Shown piece after piece: positions 53,969-62,711 of a stretch of DNA of 64,000 nucleotides. The position numbers were made by a program, and so were the translations under genes. The notes below the pieces were generated by a model that did no database searches, was not told the origin of the DNA, and saw nothing but the letters and a program-made list of their open reading frames with translations. Position 1 is the first letter of the stretch; each line of letters opens with the position of its first letter. This DNA comes from Legionella gratiana (GTDB lineage Bacteria; Pseudomonadota; Gammaproteobacteria; Legionellales; Legionellaceae): assembly GCF_001467695.1 (NCBI RefSeq), contig NZ_LNYE01000029.1, positions 59,966 through 123,965 of the forward strand, written 5' to 3'.

Positions 53969-55945
53969 ATGAAAGACGATCCAGTAATAAAAGATGAGGA
54001 AAATAATTATTTAAAAGAGTTATACAGAGCAATCAAAAACACTCAAGAAAGAATAAAATTGGAAAGAGATGATCAGCAGCTAGAATCAGTCCACACAATG
54101 ATTGAGGCGGTTAATAGTACCCAAGATAAAGCAATACAAAAGAAGCTCATTAACACAGCTCATATTCAAGCTAAAAATTTTCAATTAGATTTAATCGAGT
54201 TGATGATTAACAATTTTAGCGAGCTACCAAAAAGGGAAGAAGTAGAACATCCAATTGTCCAAGGATTAAAGGATACGAAATCCGATGAAAAGTCGTTATT
54301 CAATAAATTTTTGGATAATGTCGAAGATTCAATAAATGCTTTTTCTCAAACTATGGATTATTTTTCTACACAATTCAATGAAGATGCTTTATTGATGAAA
54401 CGCCTTGAAGAAGCAAAAAATTGGCTAGAAAAAAGTGAACCTAACCAAGAAATTGAATTGGCTGATTTTAATAATCTTATTAATACTTATACAATAATGC
54501 TTGCAAAGAAAAACGGAAACTTTTCAGACGTAAAAGGAAATGACTCCTTCATAGACAATGAGATACATCATTCCAAAGAACGCATAAAAACATTAACTGA
54601 ACTTACCTCTGAATTAGCTCAATTATCGGAGCAATATGGTTTAGAAGTAAGTGCAATTAGAGCACTTCGTCAGGAATTCGAAGAAAAAGTCGCTTTAGTA
54701 AAGGATGAGCTCGACCTAAAAGTATTGAGCTCATATGATTCTCTATTACAGCAAGTAGATGAGGTTATCCGTGAAAGAGAGCGTGAATTTACTGCTCAAG
54801 TCTCTGATTCTAGTGAGCAAATCCTGAAACAAATTGAAATTACAAAAAATGCACAAGTGACCTTGAGGCAAATAAATGAAAAATTAATTGATTTTTTAGT
54901 CAATACACTGGAGCCTGCTATCAAACCAGTAGAAAAGAATAGAGTTGATTATGCAAAATGTTCCCTGAACTCTTTAAACGTACAACTTGATAAGTTTAAG
55001 AATCTTAAGAAATGTTATGAGGATCTAAAGCAGGATCCAAGACTGCAGAATGATCCACGACTGTTAAACTATTTGCAGCATTATGAGGGAGACATAACAA
55101 CAGCGTGGACAATTTCTGACTCTATAATGAAGGAATTATCAACAAACAAATTATCCAAGAAACAGATAGAAACAAAGAAAGATGAGGCGGAACAAAAACT
55201 TTCTACAATTACACAGTCATTAGATTACCAAATAAAGAGAATTAATAAATTTTTGAAGAGTAAAGAGCAATTAGAAACAGAATTAAATGAGTTAGAAAAA
55301 GAACTAAAAAAATCTCCTCTGGCCGAAATATATGGTAATGATTTTAATGATCTTAATCAGATTAGGAAAGACTTACAAAAAGAAAACGATATTTATTCTG
55401 AGATATCAAAGAACATTTCTGCAGGCATTGCAAATCTTAAAACTAAATTAGCGAGTCAAAGACAAGAATATACTGAAAGGCTTACCTCAAACGAAGTTAT
55501 CCAACTTAACAAATTGATCGATGCAATTGCGTCCCTTGAAATGGAAATGCCTAATAACACTCCTGATGGGGTAAAAAATTTAAAATCGGGTTTAGAGGGA
55601 ATTAGGTCGGAGTATTTGGCATCTAAAATTACTGGAGAACAATTCAAAATCGCCTCTGCTCAAGCAATAGTGACCAATGTTACTGAAAAAGAAGTAAGAC
55701 AGTTGACTAACAATCATGAGAATGCAACCCGCTTCGGAAATTTCTTTCGCGCCTTAGCGGAATTCATCGTTGCAATTGGCTATTCCATCACACGGCAAGA
55801 AAAACCTCTTTATAGACCGCAGTTTTTTGCTTCACATCAAGAGAAAGAAATTGCTGGTAAACTGTATGAAACCTATAAGCTTTTAAAAATTAAAGATGAT
55901 GCTGAAAATCAGCTACCGAGTCAATCTCAAAGAATCAGCATTTAA
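53969..55945 (+). CDS. Large coiled-coil protein, candidate Dot/Icm effector
   Basis: A 658-residue protein, nearly all predicted helix with long heptad stretches (SKERIKTLTELTSELAQLSEQ, QLETELNELEKELKKSPL) and no signal peptide. The C-terminal part (HENATRFGNFFRALAEFIVAI) holds the only hydrophobic segment, and the protein ends QLPSQSQRISI. I start it at ATG 53969; an upstream in-frame ATG at 53942 would add nine residues. Long coiled-coil proteins of this kind are frequent among Legionella effectors (for example SidC/LegC-type names), but I cannot match it to a named one. Confidence 0.6.
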   Translation: MKDDPVIKDEENNYLKELYRAIKNTQERIKLERDDQQLESVHTMIEAVNSTQDKAIQKKLINTAHIQAKNFQLDLIELMINNFSELPKREEVEHPIVQGLKDTKSDEKSLFNKFLDNVEDSINAFSQTMDYFSTQFNEDALLMKRLEEAKNWLEKSEPNQEIELADFNNLINTYTIMLAKKNGNFSDVKGNDSFIDNEIHHSKERIKTLTELTSELAQLSEQYGLEVSAIRALRQEFEEKVALVKDELDLKVLSSYDSLLQQVDEVIREREREFTAQVSDSSEQILKQIEITKNAQVTLRQINEKLIDFLVNTLEPAIKPVEKNRVDYAKCSLNSLNVQLDKFKNLKKCYEDLKQDPRLQNDPRLLNYLQHYEGDITTAWTISDSIMKELSTNKLSKKQIETKKDEAEQKLSTITQSLDYQIKRINKFLKSKEQLETELNELEKELKKSPLAEIYGNDFNDLNQIRKDLQKENDIYSEISKNISAGIANLKTKLASQRQEYTERLTSNEVIQLNKLIDAIASLEMEMPNNTPDGVKNLKSGLEGIRSEYLASKITGEQFKIASAQAIVTNVTEKEVRQLTNNHENATRFGNFFRALAEFIVAIGYSITRQEKPLYRPQFFASHQEKEIAGKLYETYKLLKIKDDAENQLPSQSQRISI

Positions 55946-55971
55946 GCATCACTCAGTTTTTTGAGCTGAAT

Positions 55972-56002
55972 CCCCGTAATAAGTGCTACTTATTTTACGG
56001 GG
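55972..56002 (+). terminator. Terminator after the coiled-coil gene
   Basis: CCCCGTAATAAGT pairs with ACTTATTTTACGGGG across a three-base loop (one bulged region), followed by TGTTTCG. It is 26 bp past the stop. Confidence 0.65.
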
Positions 56003-56105
56003 GTGTTTCGAGATCCTGGTATACAAATACTATGTGAATTTAGGGTATCTATGGAGATGAGTTAGCGCTATGAAGCATAGAGCTTTTTCCCTTATTTTCG
56101 TCATA

Positions 56106-56345
56106 TTAATGAGAGGACTCATCACTTTTGCCTACTAACCAATCAGCACTTACCTCAAATTCTTGGGCTAGGGTATTAAGTAAGTCTTCATCAGGATTTG
56201 TTGCTCCATTAAGTAAAGCTTCTGCTTTAAATTTAGGAATTTTCACTAATTTTGACAATACTTCAATTCGCTCTGAACTTGATTCTGGTACACCAATATT
56301 ATCTAACTCTTTATTCAGTCTTTCTGAAAATCTTTTATTAAGCAT
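56106..56345 (-). CDS. Small XRE-family helix-turn-helix regulator
   Basis: A 79-residue protein with an XRE-type helix-turn-helix: RIEVLSKLVKIPKFKAEALLNGATNPDEDLLNTLAQEFEVSADWLVG, where the A-E-x-L-L-N-G and the S-x-x-W-L-x-G end are typical. It lacks an extra domain. Target unknown; it could regulate the neighbouring coiled-coil gene or itself. Confidence 0.7.
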   Translation of the reverse strand: MLNKRFSERLNKELDNIGVPESSSERIEVLSKLVKIPKFKAEALLNGATNPDEDLLNTLAQEFEVSADWLVGKSDESSH

Positions 56346-56630
56346 CAGATTCTCCTAATAATAATTTAAGGTTTAGGTAAATCAGAGTGTTTACATCTCT
56401 GCATCATTTACGCTAACCACGAGATAGCAAGCGGAAGTAAGTAATTACCTTAATATTTCTATAGCATAAAAATCAATTTTTGCAATACGGTCTATTGACG
56501 ATTTGAACCAATATTAAACTCTGGCAAGGTTGGATGCGGTGCATAAAGCGCAGCACGTAAACGTAGGCAGTGGGAATCAATGGTCAACAGACTCTAATAT
56601 TCAGTTTCTTAAAAATTTACACTACATGGG

Positions 56631-56767
56631 ATTTCGTTCCAAACTTTACTGTAGTGGAGAATTGCTTCGTCGATACGGTGCTCGAATCCTAATGTACTGG
56701 TGTGTACATTCCGGTTCTTGCTCCGTCTCTCCTCACACTTCTCACTACAGCGAGTTTGGAACGAAGT
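56631..56767. repeat. Long nested inverted repeat upstream of zwf
   Basis: Outer arms 56635-56661 and 56739-56765 match at about 23 of 27 positions (CGTTCCAAACT... with ...AGTTTGGAACG); inside, AATGTAC-N6-GTACATT is perfect and the stretch between is weakly self-complementary. It looks like a small palindromic repeat or a structured RNA. It occupies part of the 524-bp gap before zwf; the open frame across it is not credible as a gene. Confidence 0.5.
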
Positions 56768-56869
56768 CTAGTGAGAAGCTTTTTCAGAGATAATCAGGAT
56801 TTAGGTTGATCTGTACTATCTTTCAATTTAGTATTTAACCCTCAAAATATGCTCGGGGTAGGATAAAAC

Positions 56870-58357
56870 ATGATCGAAGAAGTCGTTGCAAAATATCCTT
56901 GTAATTTAATTCTGTTTGGCGCCTTAGGAGACTTGTCTTGTCGCAAATTAATTCCCGCATTATTTCAGCTTGAATGTGCAAATTTACTCCATGCACATAC
57001 CCGCATCATTAGCTGCGCTCGCGAAGCATTAACGCTTACTAAGTATCTTGAGATCGCGAAGACAAAGACTCAAACTTTTATAGGTAAAGAACTTGATGAA
57101 AAGCTTTGGTCCCGGTTTGTTGAAAAAATGGTTTATTGCCAACTTGATTTAACACATTTTGAAGATTATGTACGATTAAAAGATCTTGTTACTCCTGATG
57201 AGCGAATCACAATTTCCTATTTGGCGATTCCTCCCTCTTTGTATGCACAAGCATGCCAAGGGCTTTCAAGTATAGGCTTAACAAAACAACCGTCTCGCAT
57301 TGTTTTGGAAAAACCAATTGGCCATGATTTACCTTCATCCATCGCAATTAATAACGAAGTTGCTCATTTTTTTGCTGAAAATCAAATTTATCGAATTGAT
57401 CATTATTTGGGTAAAGAAACAGTATTAAATCTTTTGGTACTTCGCTTTGCTAATGCTATTTTTTCATCAAATTGGGATAACCAGTCGATTGATAAAGTAG
57501 AGATTACTGTTGCAGAGGAAGTAGGAGTGGAAGGGCGCTGGGCCTACTATGATAAATCAGGCCAAGTAAGAGATATGTTGCAAAATCATTTATTACAAAT
57601 ACTTTCTCTTTTGGCAATGGAACCTCCAATGAGTTTGTCAGCGGAATGTATTCGTAGTGAAAAACTCAAAGTATTAAAATCATTACGTTCCATCAGTGAT
57701 CTTCAAGTACATGATCACACAATACGTGCCCAATATGTGGGAAATGTGATTAATGGCCAGAACATATCGGGTTATCTGGATGAAGAAGGAGCACAGCGAG
57801 GCTCCACTACAGAAACATTTGTTGCAATTAAAGCGTATATTGATAATTGGCGTTGGTCTGGTGTCCCTTTTTATTTACTGACGGGTAAAAGATTATCCAA
57901 AAAGCAAAGTGAAGTAGTTATTTATTTTAAGCCGCAACCTTATAATATTTTTAAACAATTAAAACAAAATTTATCGCCTAATCAGCTTATTATTCGTTTG
58001 CAACCTGATGAAGGAGTCGAGTTGCGCATGATGAATAAAATTCCAGGTTTGAGTGACTGCATGCAATTACGTGACAGTAAATTGAATTTAAATTTTAATC
58101 ATTTGTCTAACTCTCAAAGAATTGCGGATGCTTATGAGCGATTATTGCTTGAAGTTATGTTGGGCAATCAATACTTATTTGTTAGTCGCGAAGAAGTAGA
58201 GCAGGCTTGGAAATGGATTGACAACATTAAACTGGCTTGGGAAAAACAAGATACCCCACTTTATACTTATCCTTCAGGAACTTGGGGTCCTTTGGAAGTA
58301 ATTCGTTTATACAATGGTAAAGCACATGTATGGGGTGAGCAAAATGCAGTTACATAG
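56870..58357 (+). CDS. zwf: Glucose-6-phosphate 1-dehydrogenase
   Basis: First enzyme of the Entner-Doudoroff route: glucose-6-phosphate to 6-phosphogluconolactone with NAD(P)+. 495 residues, normal length; nucleotide-binding FGALGDLSCRKLIPALFQL, and the active-site RIDHYLGKETVLNLLVLRFAN with its catalytic His. First gene of zwf-pgl-edd-glk-eda; it overlaps pgl by 14 bp. Confidence 0.97.
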   Translation: MIEEVVAKYPCNLILFGALGDLSCRKLIPALFQLECANLLHAHTRIISCAREALTLTKYLEIAKTKTQTFIGKELDEKLWSRFVEKMVYCQLDLTHFEDYVRLKDLVTPDERITISYLAIPPSLYAQACQGLSSIGLTKQPSRIVLEKPIGHDLPSSIAINNEVAHFFAENQIYRIDHYLGKETVLNLLVLRFANAIFSSNWDNQSIDKVEITVAEEVGVEGRWAYYDKSGQVRDMLQNHLLQILSLLAMEPPMSLSAECIRSEKLKVLKSLRSISDLQVHDHTIRAQYVGNVINGQNISGYLDEEGAQRGSTTETFVAIKAYIDNWRWSGVPFYLLTGKRLSKKQSEVVIYFKPQPYNIFKQLKQNLSPNQLIIRLQPDEGVELRMMNKIPGLSDCMQLRDSKLNLNFNHLSNSQRIADAYERLLLEVMLGNQYLFVSREEVEQAWKWIDNIKLAWEKQDTPLYTYPSGTWGPLEVIRLYNGKAHVWGEQNAVT

Positions 58358-59018
58358 TTTTAGCGAAGCGCATTTATTAACTGAGGATTTGGCGGAACAA
58401 TTAAAACAGATTCTTTGCAATGCTATTGCCCAGCGTGGCCATGCCTATATGGTGGTTTCAGGAGGAAAAACACCTATTGATTTATTCAAAACTCTGGCAA
58501 AGATGGATCTTCCCTGGAGTAAGGTTACTTTAACTTTAGCTGATGAACGTTGTGTCCCTCTGAATAACTCGGATCGAAATGAACGTTTAGTTCGTCATTA
58601 TTTGCTGCAACATGAAGCGGCGGCTGCCTGTTTTTTAAGTTTATATAATGAAGGGTGCTCTGTAGAAGAAACAGCAAATATTATTGCATCTTTACCTACT
58701 TTTGATGCAGTAGTTTTAGGTATGGGTGAAGATGGTCATACCGCATCATTGTTTCCTTGCGCTAATGAGCTTGCTTTGGGGTTAGATGATAATGCTGCAG
58801 CAGTAGTGCAAATTACTCCTAAAAAAGCGCCTCATCATCGAGTGAGTTTATCGAAAAGAAGATTATTAAATAGTCGTATGATTTTTTTCCATTTAGTTGG
58901 CCATAAAAAACTAGCAGTATTACATCAAGCAATGGCGCAGCATGATCCAACGGTTATGCCTGTTAGCGCTTTTTTAAATAATCTTGATGCACATGTTCAG
59001 GTGATGTATGCACCTTAA
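58344..59018 (+). CDS. pgl: 6-phosphogluconolactonase
   Basis: Hydrolyses 6-phosphogluconolactone to 6-phosphogluconate. 224 residues from ATG 58344, which has GGGGTGAG upstream; the longer frame from 58314 lies entirely within zwf. VVSGGKTPIDLFKTLA, LADERCVPLNNSDRNE and VLGMGEDGHTASLFP are the DevB-family motifs. Overlaps the end of zwf, so coupled. Confidence 0.94.
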   Translation: MQLHSFSEAHLLTEDLAEQLKQILCNAIAQRGHAYMVVSGGKTPIDLFKTLAKMDLPWSKVTLTLADERCVPLNNSDRNERLVRHYLLQHEAAAACFLSLYNEGCSVEETANIIASLPTFDAVVLGMGEDGHTASLFPCANELALGLDDNAAAVVQITPKKAPHHRVSLSKRRLLNSRMIFFHLVGHKKLAVLHQAMAQHDPTVMPVSAFLNNLDAHVQVMYAP

Positions 59019-59027
59019 GGAAAGAGA

Positions 59028-60863
59028 ATGCATCCTGTTGTAGCTGAAGTTACAGAACGTATTCGCAAACGAAGTATGCGAAGCAGAGCCTCCTATTTAA
59101 GCCATACGGAGCGAGCACGAAGCAAAGGACCTCAACGTAGTTTACTTCATTGTGGAAATTTAGCCCATGGGTTTGCGGCCTGCCCAAAGCAGGATAAGAC
59201 TAACCTAAGTGGCATGACAAAAGCGAATATAGCCATTGTTTCCGCATATAACGATATGCTTTCTGCTCATCAGCCATATCATACTTATCCTTCTTTAATT
59301 AAAGAAGCTGTTTCTGCTGCGGGTGGTATAGCCCAATTTGCAGCAGGTGTCCCAGCAATGTGCGATGGAATTACTCAAGGTCAACCAGGAATGGAGTTGA
59401 GTTTATTAAGCCGCGACGTTATCGCTCTGTCTGCATCAGTTGGTTTATCGCATAATATGTTTGATGGCGGCTTAATGTTAGGAATCTGCGATAAAATTGT
59501 TCCTGGTTTATTGATGGCTGCTTTAAGTTTTGGACATTTGCCCTTTATTTTTGTTCCAGCCGGTCCTATGCCTTCAGGAATATCAAATCAGAAAAAAGCA
59601 CATATTCGTCAGTTGTATGCTGAAGGAAAGGTTGATAAAAGTGCTTTACTGGAAGTTGAGGCTGCTTCGTATCATTCTGCTGGTACTTGTACTTTTTATG
59701 GCACAGCCAATTCCAACCAATTAATTATAGAGGTTATGGGATTGCAACTTCCGGGTTCATCATTTATTCATCCAGGTACATTGTTACGTGATGCATTGAC
59801 CAAGTTTGCAGCACAACAGGTATTGTCTTTAACAGATTTAGGCAAACATTATATGCCCATAGGCCATATGATGGATGTAAAAAACATTGTTAATGGCATT
59901 GTAGCCTTGTTGGCCTCTGGTGGCTCCACGAATCACACCATGCATCTCATAGCCATTGCTTCAATGGCGGGTTATTTAGTAAATTGGGATGACTTCGCTC
60001 AGTTATCTGCTGTGACCCCTTTGATTGTCAAAATTTATCCTAATGGTTATGCTGATATCAATCATTTTCAACAAGCTGGTGGTATGGCTTATTTTATTCA
60101 TACTCTTTTAGAAGCCCAGTTATTGCATGAGGATGTTCATACAGTTATGGGTTATGGCTTGCACCAATATACCAAACAGCCTTTGTTGGATAATGAGCAA
60201 TTAGTATGGGTGGCTGGTTCTCCTATTTCCAATAATGAGCAAGTACTCACTTCAACCAAAACTCCCTTTAAGGCCCAAGGCGGCTTACAAGTATTAAGTG
60301 GAAATATAGGGCGTGCGATTATTAAAACTTCGGGGCTTACTGTTGAGAGAACTAGGATTAAAGCGCCCGCAATAGTGTGTTCGAGTCAGGAGGAGTTCAA
60401 TCAACTTTTCGAAAAAGGAGTATTAGAACAGGATTGTATTGTTGTGGTACGTTATCAAGGTCCAAAAGCATGTGGTATGCCCGAACTCCATCAGTTAACA
60501 CCTAAACTTGGGGTGCTTATGGATAAAGGATATCAAGTTGCATTGGTGACTGATGGGCGTATGTCGGGTGCTTCCGGTAAAGTTCCTGCAGCAATTCATG
60601 TTACTCCTGAGGCACTAGACAATGAAGTTCTTTCACGCATTGAAACTGGAGATATCATTTTGATTGATTCAGAACAAGGTATATTGCAATTACTGGTTAA
60701 TGAAAGTGAGTTGCAGGAAAGAACCAGAACTGTATTTGATGAGCATGGGCTTTATCAGGGTAGTGGTCGCGAACTATTTGCTAGTTTAAGGTCTCAATTT
60801 TCAGGAGCTGAGCAGGGAGCTTGTAGTTTATTTCAGGGAAAAGAGTCTTGTTATGAGTTTTAA
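59028..60863 (+). CDS. edd: 6-phosphogluconate dehydratase
   Basis: Fe-S dehydratase that makes 2-keto-3-deoxy-6-phosphogluconate, the committed step of the Entner-Doudoroff pathway. 611 residues, IlvD/Edd family: AIVSAYNDMLSAHQPY, the cluster Cys in PAMCDGITQGQPGMELSLLS, GTCTFYGTANSNQ and the late TDGRMSGASGKVPAAIH. It starts ten bp after pgl and overlaps glk by 11 bp. Confidence 0.97.
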   Translation: MHPVVAEVTERIRKRSMRSRASYLSHTERARSKGPQRSLLHCGNLAHGFAACPKQDKTNLSGMTKANIAIVSAYNDMLSAHQPYHTYPSLIKEAVSAAGGIAQFAAGVPAMCDGITQGQPGMELSLLSRDVIALSASVGLSHNMFDGGLMLGICDKIVPGLLMAALSFGHLPFIFVPAGPMPSGISNQKKAHIRQLYAEGKVDKSALLEVEAASYHSAGTCTFYGTANSNQLIIEVMGLQLPGSSFIHPGTLLRDALTKFAAQQVLSLTDLGKHYMPIGHMMDVKNIVNGIVALLASGGSTNHTMHLIAIASMAGYLVNWDDFAQLSAVTPLIVKIYPNGYADINHFQQAGGMAYFIHTLLEAQLLHEDVHTVMGYGLHQYTKQPLLDNEQLVWVAGSPISNNEQVLTSTKTPFKAQGGLQVLSGNIGRAIIKTSGLTVERTRIKAPAIVCSSQEEFNQLFEKGVLEQDCIVVVRYQGPKACGMPELHQLTPKLGVLMDKGYQVALVTDGRMSGASGKVPAAIHVTPEALDNEVLSRIETGDIILIDSEQGILQLLVNESELQERTRTVFDEHGLYQGSGRELFASLRSQFSGAEQGACSLFQGKESCYEF

Positions 60864-61860
60864 TTATTCTACTAAGTCATATGCCATTGTTGCGGATATA
60901 GGTGGGACTTTTGCGCGCTTTGCTTGTGTCCGTTTAGAAAACTTAGCAATAGATAAAGTCGAAATTTATACATGTGCTGCATTCAGCAGCTTGGAAGCAG
61001 TATTGTTAACTTATCAAGAGCAATATAAGTTACAAGAAATAAAGCAAGTAGTCATTGCTATTGCTTGTCCAGTATTTGACGATATGATTTGTATGACCAA
61101 TACTCATTGGCGTTTCTCTATTAGTGCATTAAAACAAAAACTTAATCTAACCGAGCTCAAGGTTTTAAATGATTTTAATGCTATAGCAATGAGCTTACCT
61201 GCTTTATCTGCGCAACAAGTTTTTCAAATAGGAAGAGGTACTGCGAACAAAGACAGTGTTAGGGCAGTATTAGGCGCAGGAACAGGATTAGGGGTAGCCT
61301 ATTTGATATCCAATGAATTGGGTTACTCTGCTTATGCTGGAGAAGGAGGGCATGTAAGTTGGGGAGCAAAAACGGATCAAGAATGGTTTATTTATTGTTA
61401 TCTGAAGAAACAGTATGCTCATATATCTTATGAACGTTTATTATCTGGTCATGGCTTGGAAAATTTATACCAAGCATTAGCTGCTTTAAATCAAAAAGAC
61501 AATGCTCCTATGCCTGCTGCTCAAATCATTGCTATGGCATTAGCAAAGCAATGTGCTATTGCAGAAGCTGCCGTAGCACAATTTTTTGCGATTTTGGGTT
61601 CTTATGCAGGAGATTTAGCATTAACATTTGCAGCTTTTGGTGGCATTTATATAGCGGGCGGTATCGTACCACGGTTAATTTCATTGCTTCATCATAGTGA
61701 CTTTAGAGTTCGTTTTGAAGAAAAGGGTCGTTTTAGCGAATTTAATATACAAATTCCAACCTTTATTATTACTGCCGAACAGCCAGGGATTCTAGGGGCC
61801 GCGGTTTACTTAAAACAATCGTTGGCTAGGAGTAGGGAAGCTGAAAGTGGAATGATATAA
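60853..61860 (+). CDS. glk: Glucokinase
   Basis: Phosphorylates glucose to glucose-6-phosphate with ATP, feeding zwf. 335 residues of the bacterial glucokinase family: VADIGGTFARFACV (phosphate 1), ACPVFDD, LNDFNAIAMSLPAL, GAGTGLGVAYL and the EGGHVSW motif with the catalytic region. It overlaps edd by 11 bp. Confidence 0.94.
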   Translation: MSFNYSTKSYAIVADIGGTFARFACVRLENLAIDKVEIYTCAAFSSLEAVLLTYQEQYKLQEIKQVVIAIACPVFDDMICMTNTHWRFSISALKQKLNLTELKVLNDFNAIAMSLPALSAQQVFQIGRGTANKDSVRAVLGAGTGLGVAYLISNELGYSAYAGEGGHVSWGAKTDQEWFIYCYLKKQYAHISYERLLSGHGLENLYQALAALNQKDNAPMPAAQIIAMALAKQCAIAEAAVAQFFAILGSYAGDLALTFAAFGGIYIAGGIVPRLISLLHHSDFRVRFEEKGRFSEFNIQIPTFIITAEQPGILGAAVYLKQSLARSREAESGMI

Positions 61861-61909
61861 ACCTAAGTTTCGCTTCATTTTGGCTACAGTAGGCTACAAG
61901 GAGAAGTTC

Positions 61910-62563
61910 ATGACATTTCCTAATTGGATAGTGCAACCGGAAGCAGTATTTTGTACATCACCTGTAATGCCGGTTGTTATCATTAAAGAATTAGAACATG
62001 CAGTGCCTTTGGCAACTGCATTATTTGCAGGCGGCATCCATGTACTTGAAATAGCATTAAGAACATCAGTAGCTTTAGATGCGGTTGAACTACTTACAAA
62101 AACGTTTCCAGAAGCATTAATCGGTGTAGGAACCGTAACTATCCCCGAACAATTAAAACAGGCTACTGAGGTAGGAGCTAAGTTTGCGCTAAGCCCAGGA
62201 AAAACTCAAACTTTATTAGAGGCTGGACGTTATTCTCATATTCCTTTAATTCCAGGTGTCTCTAGTGTTTCAGAGTTAATGGAAGGATTAACTTTAGGAT
62301 ATACGCATTTTAAGTTTTTCCCCGCAGCTCCAGCTGGAGGAATCAATATGCTTAAGGCAATTCATGGACCTTTCCCACAAGCAAGATTTTGTCCAACAGG
62401 GGGTATTAACGAAACAAATTTTGCTGATTATTTGATGCTTCCTAATGTTTCTTGTGTAGGAGGTTCTTGGATTGTCCCGGAGGAAGCAATTAAAAAGGAA
62501 AATTGGTCACTTATTACTGATTTATGTTTTTCTGTACGTCAGAGTATAAGGGGATGGGATTAG
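61910..62563 (+). CDS. eda: KDPG/KHG aldolase
   Basis: Cleaves 2-keto-3-deoxy-6-phosphogluconate to pyruvate and glyceraldehyde-3-phosphate, the last Entner-Doudoroff step. 217 residues from ATG 61910 (AAGGAG upstream; the earlier ATG at 61880 lacks one). PVVIIKELEHAVPLATALFAGGIHVLEIALRT, GVGTVTIPEQ, and the Schiff-base Lys in YTHFKFFPAAPAGG, then FCPTGGI are the family motifs. Confidence 0.96.
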   Translation: MTFPNWIVQPEAVFCTSPVMPVVIIKELEHAVPLATALFAGGIHVLEIALRTSVALDAVELLTKTFPEALIGVGTVTIPEQLKQATEVGAKFALSPGKTQTLLEAGRYSHIPLIPGVSSVSELMEGLTLGYTHFKFFPAAPAGGINMLKAIHGPFPQARFCPTGGINETNFADYLMLPNVSCVGGSWIVPEEAIKKENWSLITDLCFSVRQSIRGWD

Positions 62564-62580
62564 ATGACATAGAGCGTCAT

Positions 62581-62686
62581 CCACTAAGTTTTAGATAAGA
62601 CGCAAGTGAATGAGGTTAAGGAGTGTACATAAAGTACATTAGCGAACCAAGTGGGCTTGCAACACTGTATAAAACTTAGGGGGTGG
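62581..62686. repeat. Nested inverted repeat between eda and the sugar transporter
   Basis: Concentric complementary pairs: CTAAGTTTTA (62584-62593) with TAAAACTTAG (62670-62679), GCAAG with CTTGC, GGTT with AACC, and a central TGTAC-N5-GTACA. It resembles in plan the element at 56631-56767 and looks like a palindromic repeat or structured RNA within the operon. Confidence 0.5.
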
Positions 62687-62711
62687 CAGTATAGAATTAA
62701 AGGAGTTCAAG

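Noticed and set aside
56530-56793. 87-codon open frame upstream of zwf
   Set aside because: It crosses the long inverted repeat, has no ribosome site and its product (Cys/His/Ser-rich) looks random.
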